A DNA stretch of 64,000 bases from Pseudomonas nitroreducens (GCF_014204515.1 NZ_JACHLI010000018.1:73737-137736), one strand, 5' to 3'. Counted from the stretch's first letter, positions 26,340 to 35,086 are shown. Program-made: numbers and translations. Notes: generated from the sequence alone by a model not told the origin.

Positions 26340-28121
26340 ATGACCCAAGTTCGCAGGTTTACTGGGGCCACCCCGAACGACGCCAACAAAGCAGCAGAAG
26401 CCGAGATGGGACTCGATCCTGTCATCATGAACCAGAAACGGTTGCCAGATGGCGGTTATGAGGTCTATGTCATGACGCGCGCTGATTTCGAAATGATGCA
26501 GAAGGGTGCTGAAATCGCACCGAAGGGTATGTTCGACGCACCGCAGGTGCCTGTAGAGGCAACTACCGAAGACGCGCCTGTTGCACTTGCTGCACCTGCC
26601 GAAGTACCTAATATCTTCGAAGCCCTCGACAAGGTGCCTGTCGTCGAGTTGGATGACTACATGACACGTCGCCTGGTGCAAGACGGCCAGCGTCTGGAGG
26701 AAAGTCAGCAGGTGCTCGTGGAAGCTGTTGCTGAAGCCCCGGTCGCCGAGGCCGAGGTTTTGGAGGCTGTTGAGGTAGTAACCGACGAAGTAGCGTCCAT
26801 GACCAATGATATGCGCTTCGACCAGGACATCATGAAATCCCAAGCTATCTGCGATTGGACTGTGCGTTCGCTGGCCGACATGCAGAGCATGCACGACATC
26901 ATCCGCCGGCAGCTCCTGCCGCGCGTTGCGGAAAGCTCGATCTTCGCCGATGCCCATCGCCATCTGACGGCTGTCGGCATCGCACCGGCGATGATCCCGT
27001 CTCTGATCGACAACCTGCCTGATCGCATGATGACCGGACTGGCCAAGCCCGATGAGTTCCGTCAGTGGCTGATCAACGCCGTCGCGGACAAGCTGCCTGT
27101 AATGGCCTCCAGTGAAATCTGGTCTGATCAGCGCAAGGTCATTGCCTTTGTCGGCAGCCCCGGCGTTGGTAAGAGTTCGACCGTGGCCAAGCTGGCTTCG
27201 CGTTTTGCCCTCAAGAACTCGGTATCCGAAGTGGTCGTGATCACGCTGGACTCCAGCAACCATGACTTGCTGAAGAACCAGTGCGAGCTTCTGGGTGTCG
27301 ACTTCACCATCGTTGAAGAGCATCAGAGCCTGGCGGAGCGCCTGGCCAAGCTCTCGCACAAGAGACTGGTGCTGATCGATACCGTCGGCCTGGGTTACAG
27401 GGACAAGCGCCTGGCGGCCGGCTTCAGCCGTCTGACCATGAAGGGCGAAAAGGTTACGCCCGTTCTGGTGATGAGCGCCGACCAGGATGTGGCCGCGCTG
27501 AATGCCATGGTTTCCGCATATTCCAAGGCGGCAGCCTTCGCCGGAACTTCGATTCAGGACTGCATGATTACCAAGCTCGACCAGGCCGTGAAGCTCGGTG
27601 GGATGCTGAGCGCGATCTCTGGCAGCCACATGAGACTGAGCTACCAGTCCGGCGGCCGCGACGTGATGGACGACTTCGAAAAGTCCATGGCGGCCGAGTT
27701 GGTCAATGCAGCATTCGACCTGGTGGATGATGAACTGGAGATCAAACCGATCTTCGGCCAGGATGAGCGTGGCCAGCGCTTCGAAGCTCTGCGGTCGTCC
27801 ATCATGGACAACATCGGCAACATGATCGAGGAGCTGACCCAGGTTCGTCGAGAGATGCGCAACGCCGGCTATGAGATGTCGACGCGCCTGGTTACCGGTT
27901 CCCAGAAGACCAGGATCGCAGAGCCTGTGGCTGAGACCATCACTGTTCAGGCCAGGTCGGACGTCGACGGTCGCCGTGGTCAGCTGATGTGGTGCGTCAA
28001 CGATGCTGACGTCACCCTGAAGTCGAACCTGCTCGCAATTCCTGGGAAATTGTCACAAGGCCTGGGCCACGTCGTGCTGGCAGAGAGCGTTGAAGGAGAG
28101 GGCGCACTACGCCTCAAGTAA
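26340..28121 (+). CDS. flhF: SRP-like GTPase FlhF
   Basis: The 593-residue protein has an N-terminal variable region rich in Ala/Glu/Val (residues ~55-150) and a C-terminal SRP-type GTPase domain with AFVGSPGVGKSSTVAKLA (near residue 275) and LVLIDTVGLGYRD. FlhF sets the polar position of flagella. ATG follows the flhA stop with no gap. The usual partner flhG is absent from its normal place before fliA. Confidence 0.94.
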   Translation: MTQVRRFTGATPNDANKAAEAEMGLDPVIMNQKRLPDGGYEVYVMTRADFEMMQKGAEIAPKGMFDAPQVPVEATTEDAPVALAAPAEVPNIFEALDKVPVVELDDYMTRRLVQDGQRLEESQQVLVEAVAEAPVAEAEVLEAVEVVTDEVASMTNDMRFDQDIMKSQAICDWTVRSLADMQSMHDIIRRQLLPRVAESSIFADAHRHLTAVGIAPAMIPSLIDNLPDRMMTGLAKPDEFRQWLINAVADKLPVMASSEIWSDQRKVIAFVGSPGVGKSSTVAKLASRFALKNSVSEVVVITLDSSNHDLLKNQCELLGVDFTIVEEHQSLAERLAKLSHKRLVLIDTVGLGYRDKRLAAGFSRLTMKGEKVTPVLVMSADQDVAALNAMVSAYSKAAAFAGTSIQDCMITKLDQAVKLGGMLSAISGSHMRLSYQSGGRDVMDDFEKSMAAELVNAAFDLVDDELEIKPIFGQDERGQRFEALRSSIMDNIGNMIEELTQVRREMRNAGYEMSTRLVTGSQKTRIAEPVAETITVQARSDVDGRRGQLMWCVNDADVTLKSNLLAIPGKLSQGLGHVVLAESVEGEGALRLK

Positions 28122-28150
28122 TACTCGCCTAAGTTCCTTGTTTCACCTGG

Positions 28151-28176
28151 CAGGCCTATATCTCGATATAGGCCTG
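28151..28176 (+). terminator. Intrinsic terminator after flhF
   Basis: CAGGCCTATAT / ATATAGGCCTG, an 11-base stem with a CTCG loop, followed by TTTA. It suggests that fliA is mainly read from its own promoter. Confidence 0.7.
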
Positions 28177-28253
28177 TTTACATTTGCTTATCCATCAATT
28201 GGCTTTCTCGCTCCGCGATAGAATGTCCTGATTCCGGAGGAACGAGCGCTTTG

Positions 28254-28949
28254 ATGTATAACGCCCAGGGTAAAATCAAGCCGGTCAACATGATTGAACA
28301 GTACCGCCCACTGGTAAAGCTCCAGGCCGTACTTGTCAAAAACCAACTCCCTGATCATGTTGATCTGGAAGACTTGATCCAGGCTGGGATGATTGGCCTG
28401 ATCGATGCGGTAGAGAAGTACCAGCCCTCCACTGGAGTTGCGTTCGAGCATTACGCTAAGCCTCGCATTCGCGGCGCCATCTTCGATGACGTCCGCAGCA
28501 ATGACCCAATCGCTCGACACGTGCGTGATGTCGGCAAGAAGATCGAGCGTGCACGTCAGACCCTTCAGATTCGTCTAGGGCGCGCACCTGATGCTCGTGA
28601 GCTGGCTGAGCAGGCCGGGATTCCGATGGAGGAGTACCAGCAAGCGGTATCGCATTTGAACGCTGGCAACCTGATTTCACTGGATGAGATCGGTGTCGAC
28701 CAGCTCGATGTCGAGACCTCTAATCACACACAGTCCCCGCTTGAAGACCTGGTACAGGATCGGAATCGCCAACTTGTTATGGAAGCAGTTGGCAAGCTGT
28801 CAAAAAGAGAGCAGGAGGTAGTAACTCTCTACTATGTAGAGGAACTTTCCTTCCGGGATATCGGCCTTGTTATGAAGGTTTCTGAGTCCAGAATCTGCCA
28901 GATTCATGGGCAAATCATGAAGCAACTCCGAGACTCAATTCCGCACTAA
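28254..28949 (+). CDS. fliA: Flagellar sigma-28 factor FliA
   Basis: FliA is 231 residues from ATG 28254. It has region 2 (DLIQAGMIGLIDAVEKYQ), region 3 and region 4 with a helix-turn-helix (LSFRDIGLVMKVSESRICQIHGQ). It directs polymerase to late flagellar promoters such as those before fliD, motA and fliC here. A SD (GGAGGAACG) lies upstream. Confidence 0.96.
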   Translation: MYNAQGKIKPVNMIEQYRPLVKLQAVLVKNQLPDHVDLEDLIQAGMIGLIDAVEKYQPSTGVAFEHYAKPRIRGAIFDDVRSNDPIARHVRDVGKKIERARQTLQIRLGRAPDARELAEQAGIPMEEYQQAVSHLNAGNLISLDEIGVDQLDVETSNHTQSPLEDLVQDRNRQLVMEAVGKLSKREQEVVTLYYVEELSFRDIGLVMKVSESRICQIHGQIMKQLRDSIPH

Positions 28950-28982
28950 AGCGCGCTCTCGAAAATATTTTCAAAAAAACGC

Positions 28983-29010
28983 TAAAGGTTCTGAAAAAAA
29001 TCTCCGATTG
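28983..29010 (+). promoter_or_regulatory. FliA (sigma-28) promoter of fliC
   Basis: TAAAGGTT (28983-28990), a 12-base spacer and TCCGATTG (29003-29010). It has the same layout as the fliD promoter and lies 78 bases before the flagellin start, leaving a long untranslated leader with AGGGGAACC as SD. Confidence 0.75.
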
Positions 29011-29087
29011 GTTAGTCAGCGGCGAGACAAAGACTGAATAAGTCGAGAATCAAGCCGGTAATTCAACTCAACAGGGGAACCTGACAG

Positions 29088-29906
29088 ATGTCCGTCATCA
29101 ACACCAACATGTCCTCGCTGATCGCCCAGCGCAACCTGAACAACTCGAGCTCCGCTCAAAGCACCGCCATGGAGCGTCTGTCCAGCGGCCTGCGCATCAA
29201 CAGCGCCAAAGACGACGCCGCCGGTCAGGCGATCTCCAACCGCATGACCGCCCAGGTTCGCGGCATGGCCCAGGCCTCCCGCAACGCCAACGACGGTGTC
29301 TCCCTGGCTCAGACCATGGAAGGCGGCCTGCAGCGCATCAACGACAACCTGCAGCGTATGCGTGAGCTGAGCGTACAGGCAGCTTCCGACACCAACACCG
29401 CTGCCGACCGCACCTCGATCCAGAACGAGATCGACGAGCGCGCCCTCGAGATCACCCGTATCGCCGAGAACACCAGCTTCAACGGCACGAACCTGCTCAA
29501 CACCGTCGCCAGCCTGGCGATCCAAGTCGGCGCCGGCACCTCCGCTGACAACCAGATCACTCTGGACACCGTGAAGGTCGATGCCACCACCCTGGCCGTC
29601 AACGCCCTGGACGTCTCCACCGCTGCCGGCGCAAAGGCCTCGATCACCTCGCTCGACGCCGCCATCGACACCGTCAACAGCACCACGTCCGACCTGGGCG
29701 CCAAGCTGAACCGCTTCGACAGCGTGATCGCCAACCTGTCGACCTCGGAAACCAACCTGACTGCCGCTCGCAGCCGCATCCAGGACGCCGACTACGCGGT
29801 CGAAGTGGGCAACATGACCCGCGCCCAGATCCTGCAACAAGCTGGTACCTCGGTTCTGTCCCAGGCCAACCAGTCCACCCAGAACGTCCTCAAGCTCCTG
29901 CAGTAA
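29088..29906 (+). CDS. fliC: Flagellin FliC (short form)
   Basis: A 272-residue flagellin with canonical ends: NTNMSSLIAQRNLNNS at the start, ERLSSGLRINSAKDDAAGQA following, and ANQSTQNVLKLLQ at the end. The central part is very short, so the filament would have D0/D1 cores and almost no D2/D3 outer domains. Codon use is strongly biased to preferred codons, typical of a highly expressed gene. Confidence 0.97.
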   Translation: MSVINTNMSSLIAQRNLNNSSSAQSTAMERLSSGLRINSAKDDAAGQAISNRMTAQVRGMAQASRNANDGVSLAQTMEGGLQRINDNLQRMRELSVQAASDTNTAADRTSIQNEIDERALEITRIAENTSFNGTNLLNTVASLAIQVGAGTSADNQITLDTVKVDATTLAVNALDVSTAAGAKASITSLDAAIDTVNSTTSDLGAKLNRFDSVIANLSTSETNLTAARSRIQDADYAVEVGNMTRAQILQQAGTSVLSQANQSTQNVLKLLQ

Positions 29907-29948
29907 TGCCGGCGCCCGGAGCGGGGGAACCCCTCGCTCCGGCAGGAC

Positions 29949-29975
29949 AAAAAGGCGCCCGCTGGGCGCCTTTTT
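29949..29975 (+). terminator. Intrinsic terminator after fliC
   Basis: GGCGCCC-gct-GGGCGCC flanked by A5 and T5, giving a 12-base stem, then more T. A strong terminator for a highly expressed gene. Confidence 0.9.
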
Positions 29976-30071
29976 CTTTGCCTGCAATTTTGTATTAATT
30001 GACTGGGTTTTCGCTCATTTCGGATAGTGGAGGTAGGACATCTCACCTAACACACCAGCAGGAAATCGACG

Positions 30072-30572
30072 ATGAAAACCGCCTTGAAGGTGCTCTTCTC
30101 CATGCTCATGGCTTGGATGATCACCGGCTGTGCCTCCATCATGAGCGGCGGCACCGCGCCTGTATCCCTACGTTCAACCCCGGCCGGCGCGAGCTACGTA
30201 GTGACAGATGCCAAAGGAACCGTGCTTCAGCAGGGCGTGGCCCCTGCGATCATCTCCCTCAAGACCAGCACGGGTTATTTCGACGAGGCCAGCTACCAGG
30301 TCAGATTTTCGCTACCTGGTCACGAAGACCGGGTTGTGCCACTTCGAGCCAGCCTCAATGGTTGGTACTGGGGCAATATCCTAGCCGGTGGCCTGATCGG
30401 CATGTTGATCGTTGATCCCCTGACAGGGGCTATGTACAAGCTTCCCGCTACGGTGACTGCAGACCTGCCGGAGGCGGACGTCAACATCGCGCGCGGCAGC
30501 GGCGACCTGATGATCGTCTCCCTGAACAACCTCCCTGAGTCTGTTCGAAGCCAGCTGATCCGGGTCGAATGA
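30072..30572 (+). CDS. Predicted lipoprotein with PEGA-like domain
   Basis: The 166-residue protein has a lipoprotein signal ending MITGC (Cys20), then a small beta-rich domain (VSLRSTPAGASYVVTD), reminiscent of PEGA-type surface domains, and a Gly-rich hydrophobic stretch (residues ~105-122) that may insert in the membrane. It stands alone between two terminators. Function unknown. Confidence 0.75.
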   Translation: MKTALKVLFSMLMAWMITGCASIMSGGTAPVSLRSTPAGASYVVTDAKGTVLQQGVAPAIISLKTSTGYFDEASYQVRFSLPGHEDRVVPLRASLNGWYWGNILAGGLIGMLIVDPLTGAMYKLPATVTADLPEADVNIARGSGDLMIVSLNNLPESVRSQLIRVE

Positions 30573-30588
30573 CGCCCACGCTGAACAG

Positions 30589-30609
30589 AACGCACCTTCG
30601 GGTGCGTTT
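30589..30609 (+). terminator. Intrinsic terminator
   Basis: AACGCACC-ttcg-GGTGCGTT with a stable UUCG loop followed by TCTTTTT, 17 bases after the lipoprotein gene. Confidence 0.9.
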
Positions 30610-30702
30610 CTTTTTACGGGGTATTGCAGGGAAGAGGCTGGTGGTAAAGTTAGCGAGCTGTAAAGGAAACGGCAGGCCCGCTTAAGGCGGTCTTCTCATC
30701 CA

Positions 30703-31614
30703 ATGCCCTTTCTACCTATGCAGCCCATTTTCAGCACAGCCCTTGGCCGTTTGTACGAGGCCGACTGCCTCGATTTCCTCGCTACCGTGCCAGATGCCTC
30801 TGTCGATCTGGCCTTCGCAGACCCGCCCTTTAACCTCGGGAAGGCCTACACCTCGCAGATTAGCGATGCGCGCGAGGAGGGCGACTACCTGGCATGGTGC
30901 GAAACCTGGCTGTTGGAGATGGTGAGGACGCTGAAGCCTGGCGGCTCCCTGATGCTCTGGAACCTGCCCAAGTGGAACCTGCCCCTGGGCGGAATGCTTT
31001 CCAGGCACCTGACCTTCCGGCACTGGATCACCGTGGACATCAAGTACTCTTTGCCGATCAAGGGGCGACTCTACCCCGCGCACTACTCGCTACTGTACTT
31101 CACCAAAGGTGAGCGGCCGGCGGTCTTCCACCCTGACCGTGTGCCGATCCAGTGCTGCAGGCACTGCGGTGGTGAGATCAAGGATTACGGTGGCCACAAG
31201 AGCAAGATGAACCCTGCCGGCGTCAATCTCTCGGACGTCTGGACGGATATCCCCCCAGTTCGGCATGCCAAGCACAAGCACCGGGAGGCAAATGCGCTCT
31301 CGCTGAAGCTCCTGGATAGGGTAATCTGCATGGCGACAGGCCCTGGTGATGTTGTGCTCGACCCGTTTGGTGGGTCAGGCACAACTTACGTCGCTGCGGA
31401 GCTTACCGGCCGGCAATGGTTGGGGTCTGAGCTTGATTGTTCTGCGGCGGTCAGCAGACTAAGCGGACTTGATGCTGACAAGGCCTATCTGGCGGCCCTG
31501 CAGCAGGCCAAGAATCGCTTGTTCCTGGAAAGTGATGTTAGGAGGAGGGAGAAGCTCGGAAACCCCATCTCGAGCGCATACAGGAGCGCTGGCGCTTGTG
31601 GTTGCTTAATGTGA
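30703..31614 (+). CDS. Orphan DNA N4/N6 methyltransferase
   Basis: The 303-residue protein has the catalytic DPPF motif at residues 40-43 (DPPFNLGK) and, near the C-terminus, the AdoMet site DPFGGSGTT, the order of beta-class N6-adenine or N4-cytosine methyltransferases. A small Cys cluster (CCRHCGG, residues ~147-153) lies in the target-recognition region. No restriction enzyme gene is adjacent, so it is probably a regulatory or protective methylase. No clear SD; Met6 is an alternative start. Confidence 0.88.
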   Translation: MPFLPMQPIFSTALGRLYEADCLDFLATVPDASVDLAFADPPFNLGKAYTSQISDAREEGDYLAWCETWLLEMVRTLKPGGSLMLWNLPKWNLPLGGMLSRHLTFRHWITVDIKYSLPIKGRLYPAHYSLLYFTKGERPAVFHPDRVPIQCCRHCGGEIKDYGGHKSKMNPAGVNLSDVWTDIPPVRHAKHKHREANALSLKLLDRVICMATGPGDVVLDPFGGSGTTYVAAELTGRQWLGSELDCSAAVSRLSGLDADKAYLAALQQAKNRLFLESDVRRREKLGNPISSAYRSAGACGCLM

Positions 31615-31617
31615 GGC

Positions 31618-31893
31618 TCAGCCCGCCCTCACGCCGAGTACGTGACTGCTGCTGAAACAGACGATGTCGCCCGGCCGCAGTCGATGGAGGTTGGTGTAGA
31701 GCAAGCGTTCTGCTTGGACAACGCCGGTCATCACGTCGCCTTCGATGGTGTGCACGCACACCCCAAATCGCTCTACGGCCATCGCATCGAGCGTTACGGT
31801 GTCGCCCAGGCCCACGACACACGTAGGGGTGATGCCGACCGGAGAGTTACGTTCAGCGCGCGAACGGTCGATGAAGATGCTGCTGTTGTGCAT
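31618..31893 (-). CDS. Small unknown protein
   Basis: A 91-residue protein convergent with the methyltransferase and ending 3 bases from it. ATG 31893 has GGGAGC upstream. It is beta-rich by eye (VGLGDTVTLDAMAVERFGVCVHTIEGDV) and could be a small barrel. No family recognised. Confidence 0.55.
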   Translation of the reverse strand: MHNSSIFIDRSRAERNSPVGITPTCVVGLGDTVTLDAMAVERFGVCVHTIEGDVMTGVVQAERLLYTNLHRLRPGDIVCFSSSHVLGVRAG

Positions 31894-32033
31894 GGAAAGC
31901 TCCCACGGAGAACAACGGTAACGGCCGTTGACCTGGCCGCCTGCTATACCTCAATCGATCTGATGCTTGGTTGGGCCCAAAAGACACGTTACCCGTTAGT
32001 CAATCTATGCCCATCGAATGACACCTCGAAGTG

Positions 32034-32453
32034 TCAGTCGTCCAGGTTTTCGGGGAAATCCACGACCAGGTCGTCGATCCTGCTCTGAATAAGCTCCCTC
32101 AGGTCATCTGCATCGTCGAGATTGATGTCCATCAGGATGGTATGCACCAGCTCGCCCAGGGTGATTCCCGGCTCTGCATCTAGAGTCTCTACACGCACCA
32201 GCCTGGACTCATCTAGGTCTGTGTAGTCGTCCAGCACGAAGAGCTCGGCGTACTTGTGTAGGCCTGGTCTGATTCTGATCGGGAGGAAGAAGTAGTCCTT
32301 GAGGTTCTGATCCGAGAGCGAGACATCATTACCATCCGCATCTATCCCGTACAGATCTGCTTGGGCACTCTGACTGAGTGAGTGGCCCTGGTCGTACCAG
32401 GTCTTGATGCCCTCCAGCGACAGGTCGTAGTGCGCTGTGTAGTGCTGTTGCAC
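32034..32453 (-). CDS. Unknown acidic protein, possibly C-terminal part of a split gene
   Basis: From GTG 32453 it is 139 residues, very acidic at the end (VDFPENLDD). There is no SD before the GTG. The frame is continuous with the 79-residue frame upstream, separated only by one TAG at 32508-32510 and 18 sense codons. So this may be the second half of one protein, either broken or read through. The last gene of the leftward unknown operon. Confidence 0.5.
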   Translation of the reverse strand: MQQHYTAHYDLSLEGIKTWYDQGHSLSQSAQADLYGIDADGNDVSLSDQNLKDYFFLPIRIRPGLHKYAELFVLDDYTDLDESRLVRVETLDAEPGITLGELVHTILMDINLDDADDLRELIQSRIDDLVVDFPENLDD

Positions 32454-32507
32454 GGTCGAGTGGGTCTTCTGGATCTCCAGAGAGCGGATGATGTTCTCTG
32501 GCTTATC

Positions 32508-32747
32508 CTAACCGGCCACCCAGAAGGTCGGGATGACTTCGAGTGCCATCTCAGCGAAGACATCGGCCCAGCTGTTGATCAGCTTCAGCATGGGGTAGGA
32601 CTGGAGGAGGCGCTTGAACCCGAGGAGCGTGAAACGCTCCTTTTCCTCGAAATCCAAGGTGTATTCGAGGTACATCAGCACCTTGCCAGGCTCGATGGCC
32701 TCGCCGTTCATGCTGAGGCCACCGGTTAAACAGTTCAGTTGGAGCAT
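32508..32747 (-). CDS. Unknown protein, possibly N-terminal part of a split gene
   Basis: A 79-residue frame from ATG 32747, 10 bases after the preceding gene, with AAAGGA directly before it. It ends in TAG and continues in the same frame into the next coding region. The sequence is amphipathic and acidic (YTLDFEEKERFTLLG). No family recognised. Confidence 0.5.
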   Translation of the reverse strand: MLQLNCLTGGLSMNGEAIEPGKVLMYLEYTLDFEEKERFTLLGFKRLLQSYPMLKLINSWADVFAEMALEVIPTFWVAG

Positions 32748-32757
32748 TCCTTTCTCG

Positions 32758-33387
32758 CTAGCAGGGAGCGAGTCTTTCTCCGAAACAGAGATGCCTCACT
32801 CGATTGGGGATCGTGCCCATAGGGTCTTCGATGCCGAGAAGCCTGGGCACCGAAAGGGTCGCCAATTTGGCTTGAAGTTCGTCCTCGTCGTCAAGGATCT
32901 CTGTTACCACGAACCTCATCGGGAAGGGGAGCTCTATCCGGATTTCATCGAGCACCTTCTGGGTAGCATAGGCACAGGCGATGATGAATGAGGCCGGCCG
33001 TGCTTCGTTCTCCTCGAGTGACCCAACCGCACTCAGTATGGCCGAGCGCGCCCAGGCCGCCGATTCGAGAACAGGTCTGGTGATAACGAAATTGCGAGTG
33101 TCTTCGTAGCCTGGCTGTCGATAGCTGTGGACGATCTGGCTGATCTCCATCCCACAGGGCAGTTCGTAGCTGTGCTGCCATAGGACAGACAGACCGGGCG
33201 TCTTTTCACGCAGGACATGCAGAATTGCCGAGGTGTAAGTGTCGGTCTCCTCGACGCCGGAGCAGACAATGACCTTGCCGGTGATGACGGAGGCCAGCTT
33301 CTCGCCGACCTCAGTGCCGGCGAGCGTCATCATGCGCTTGGTTTCACTGGGATTGAGCCATTGCAGCAGTCGTTTAATGGCCGACAT
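32758..33387 (-). CDS. Unknown protein
   Basis: It is 209 residues from ATG 33387, with GGAGATCGC as SD inside the end of the upstream gene, which it overlaps by 14 bases. An alpha/beta pattern is suggested by alternating hydrophobic strands (KVIVCSGV, FVITRPVL, SFIIACAYA). No motif recognised. Part of the leftward unknown operon. Confidence 0.65.
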   Translation of the reverse strand: MSAIKRLLQWLNPSETKRMMTLAGTEVGEKLASVITGKVIVCSGVEETDTYTSAILHVLREKTPGLSVLWQHSYELPCGMEISQIVHSYRQPGYEDTRNFVITRPVLESAAWARSAILSAVGSLEENEARPASFIIACAYATQKVLDEIRIELPFPMRFVVTEILDDEDELQAKLATLSVPRLLGIEDPMGTIPNRVRHLCFGERLAPC

Positions 33388-34531
33388 GTGCGATCTCCAT
33401 CGGGGGCACGTATGGGGTGACTTTGTGCGGGGCCGGCGCGAATTCATGAACGGCCTCGTAGTGGTTCATCTCGGGGATGACCACAAACCGCATGGCCAAG
33501 GCCAACAGGATCAGCAGGGCGACGCCCATCATCCCGTATGGCTGGTCTTCGAAATCCTTGGTGGTGGCCAGGTGGTGCTGATGATCAGCCGTGTGTTCCG
33601 CTTGTAGGAGCTCCAGTGCGCTGATGGCGGCCGGCTTGATCACGTCGTCGAGGTTGCACAGCTGTGCGAAGCACTCTTCACGGCTGATGTGGGCGACCTC
33701 ACGGCAGTAGATGCCTACCGCAGCCTGGGCTGCGTACATGGTGTGGGTGTAGTCGGCGATCTGCTGATGATGCTCCAGGTATTCGGCTTCGCAGGCGTAG
33801 TTCAGGTTGCACTGATTCATCGCCTCTTCGAGCGCCTGGCGCGCGAGCTGCTTGGTTTCGTACCAGCGAGTGGTGAACGGACGATCCAGGAGCAACCAGT
33901 GTTTATCCAGGAACGGATTCTTGTGGCTGGTAATAACGCGCTGTTGGCCAACTTCGCTGAACAGGAAGCGTGCTACCTGCGATACATGCAGAGGGCCTAC
34001 GAGCAGCGGTTGTACCGGGCCTTCGAGCAAAGGCAGGAAAGCGCCAATGAAGGAACTGTCCGGGAAACGCACGCGAGCTTCAATCCAGGCGCTGCGCTCA
34101 GCCTTGGCGCGCTCATCTGAAATCTGGAAGGGAACGACAGGGCCTTCCAGGATTGGCGCAGCTGGGCCCCACAGAAGCGGGAGCATAGGGCCATTGAAGG
34201 CCATGATCTGCTCCGCCAGGGCGGACAGGGGTGTCGCCAGATTGAAATACTGGGGCTCTACCGTGTTCGAGTGGTCTACGCCGGCATCGTTGTCGACGAC
34301 GAGCTTCACTGCGGGGGTGAGCAGGCCCTTCAGATCCGCCGGCAGCAGCTCGTTCTCGATGAAGAGCGTGTCAGCGTTGATGATGTTCAGTTCTTCTTTT
34401 GCTGCGTGCTTGACCGCGATGCTCACGGGGAATCCCCAGTTAATCGGTTGTTGTCTAGGGTGGGTCATTTCCAGCGAGTGCTCGTTCACCACTCGCCACA
34501 GGTAACGCTGATCGAACATCGTCTGCAGCAT
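33374..34531 (-). CDS. Unknown protein with one C-terminal membrane helix
   Basis: A 385-residue protein from ATG 34531 (a TTG two codons upstream is possible). One membrane helix lies near residues 345-365 (MMGVALLILLALAMRFVVI), leaving a large N-terminal domain inside and a short tail outside, or the reverse. Repeated hydrophobic GP motifs (PMLPLLWGPAAPILEGP and PLLEGPVQPLLVGP) are notable. No family recognised. It overlaps the following gene. Confidence 0.65.
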   Translation of the reverse strand: MLQTMFDQRYLWRVVNEHSLEMTHPRQQPINWGFPVSIAVKHAAKEELNIINADTLFIENELLPADLKGLLTPAVKLVVDNDAGVDHSNTVEPQYFNLATPLSALAEQIMAFNGPMLPLLWGPAAPILEGPVVPFQISDERAKAERSAWIEARVRFPDSSFIGAFLPLLEGPVQPLLVGPLHVSQVARFLFSEVGQQRVITSHKNPFLDKHWLLLDRPFTTRWYETKQLARQALEEAMNQCNLNYACEAEYLEHHQQIADYTHTMYAAQAAVGIYCREVAHISREECFAQLCNLDDVIKPAAISALELLQAEHTADHQHHLATTKDFEDQPYGMMGVALLILLALAMRFVVIPEMNHYEAVHEFAPAPHKVTPYVPPMEIAHVGH

Positions 34532-34540
34532 GCGCAAGGC

Positions 34541-35086
34541 CTACTTTCTGAGGTAGCCAATAACGATCAACGACGCCGGCATCGGGTTCTCGCCCCGGAA
34601 GGGGATGCGGGTGTCGTCGAGGAAGAGTTGATGGAATTTCTGCTGATTGAACGAGTAGGCGTGCCCGACTTCGAGCTGGCGCACTTCACCGTCCACGCAG
34701 AGACGATGTAGCTTGTGCAGTCGATAGGGGATCACGATAGCCTGGTCGAGCATGTCCTCCCTTGTGTCGTTATGAACATCGGTCTCGATGAGGGTCATCA
34801 GGTTGTGTTCCTGGCGCCCGGAGCCGAACCGGGTCATAGCCTCGGTCAACCTCGGGTTACGGACTGGCTTATAAACGGGGATGTAGTCGTCCTCGTCCAG
34901 GGGAAGCGCGTCCATGTAAGTGTCAGGATCATCGGTGTGGCGGGGGTGCAGCACCGTGAGATCCCAGGCCTTAAGGCTACGGCCGCTGGTACCGTATTCA
35001 GCTCTGAAGTTTGCACGTTGCTTAGCGAAATAGCGCTTGTAGGCCTCGGGGATACCCACCGGGCCAAGGCAGCGAATCTGGGACAT
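34541..35086 (-). CDS. Unknown protein, first gene of a leftward operon
   Basis: This 181-residue protein starts at ATG 35086 in a short region divergent from the RecD2-type gene. It is rich in Asp, Arg and Tyr (PDTYMDALPLDEDDYIP) and has no signal or membrane segment. It leads the five-gene leftward run 35086-32034. No family recognised. Confidence 0.65.
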   Translation of the reverse strand: MSQIRCLGPVGIPEAYKRYFAKQRANFRAEYGTSGRSLKAWDLTVLHPRHTDDPDTYMDALPLDEDDYIPVYKPVRNPRLTEAMTRFGSGRQEHNLMTLIETDVHNDTREDMLDQAIVIPYRLHKLHRLCVDGEVRQLEVGHAYSFNQQKFHQLFLDDTRIPFRGENPMPASLIVIGYLRK

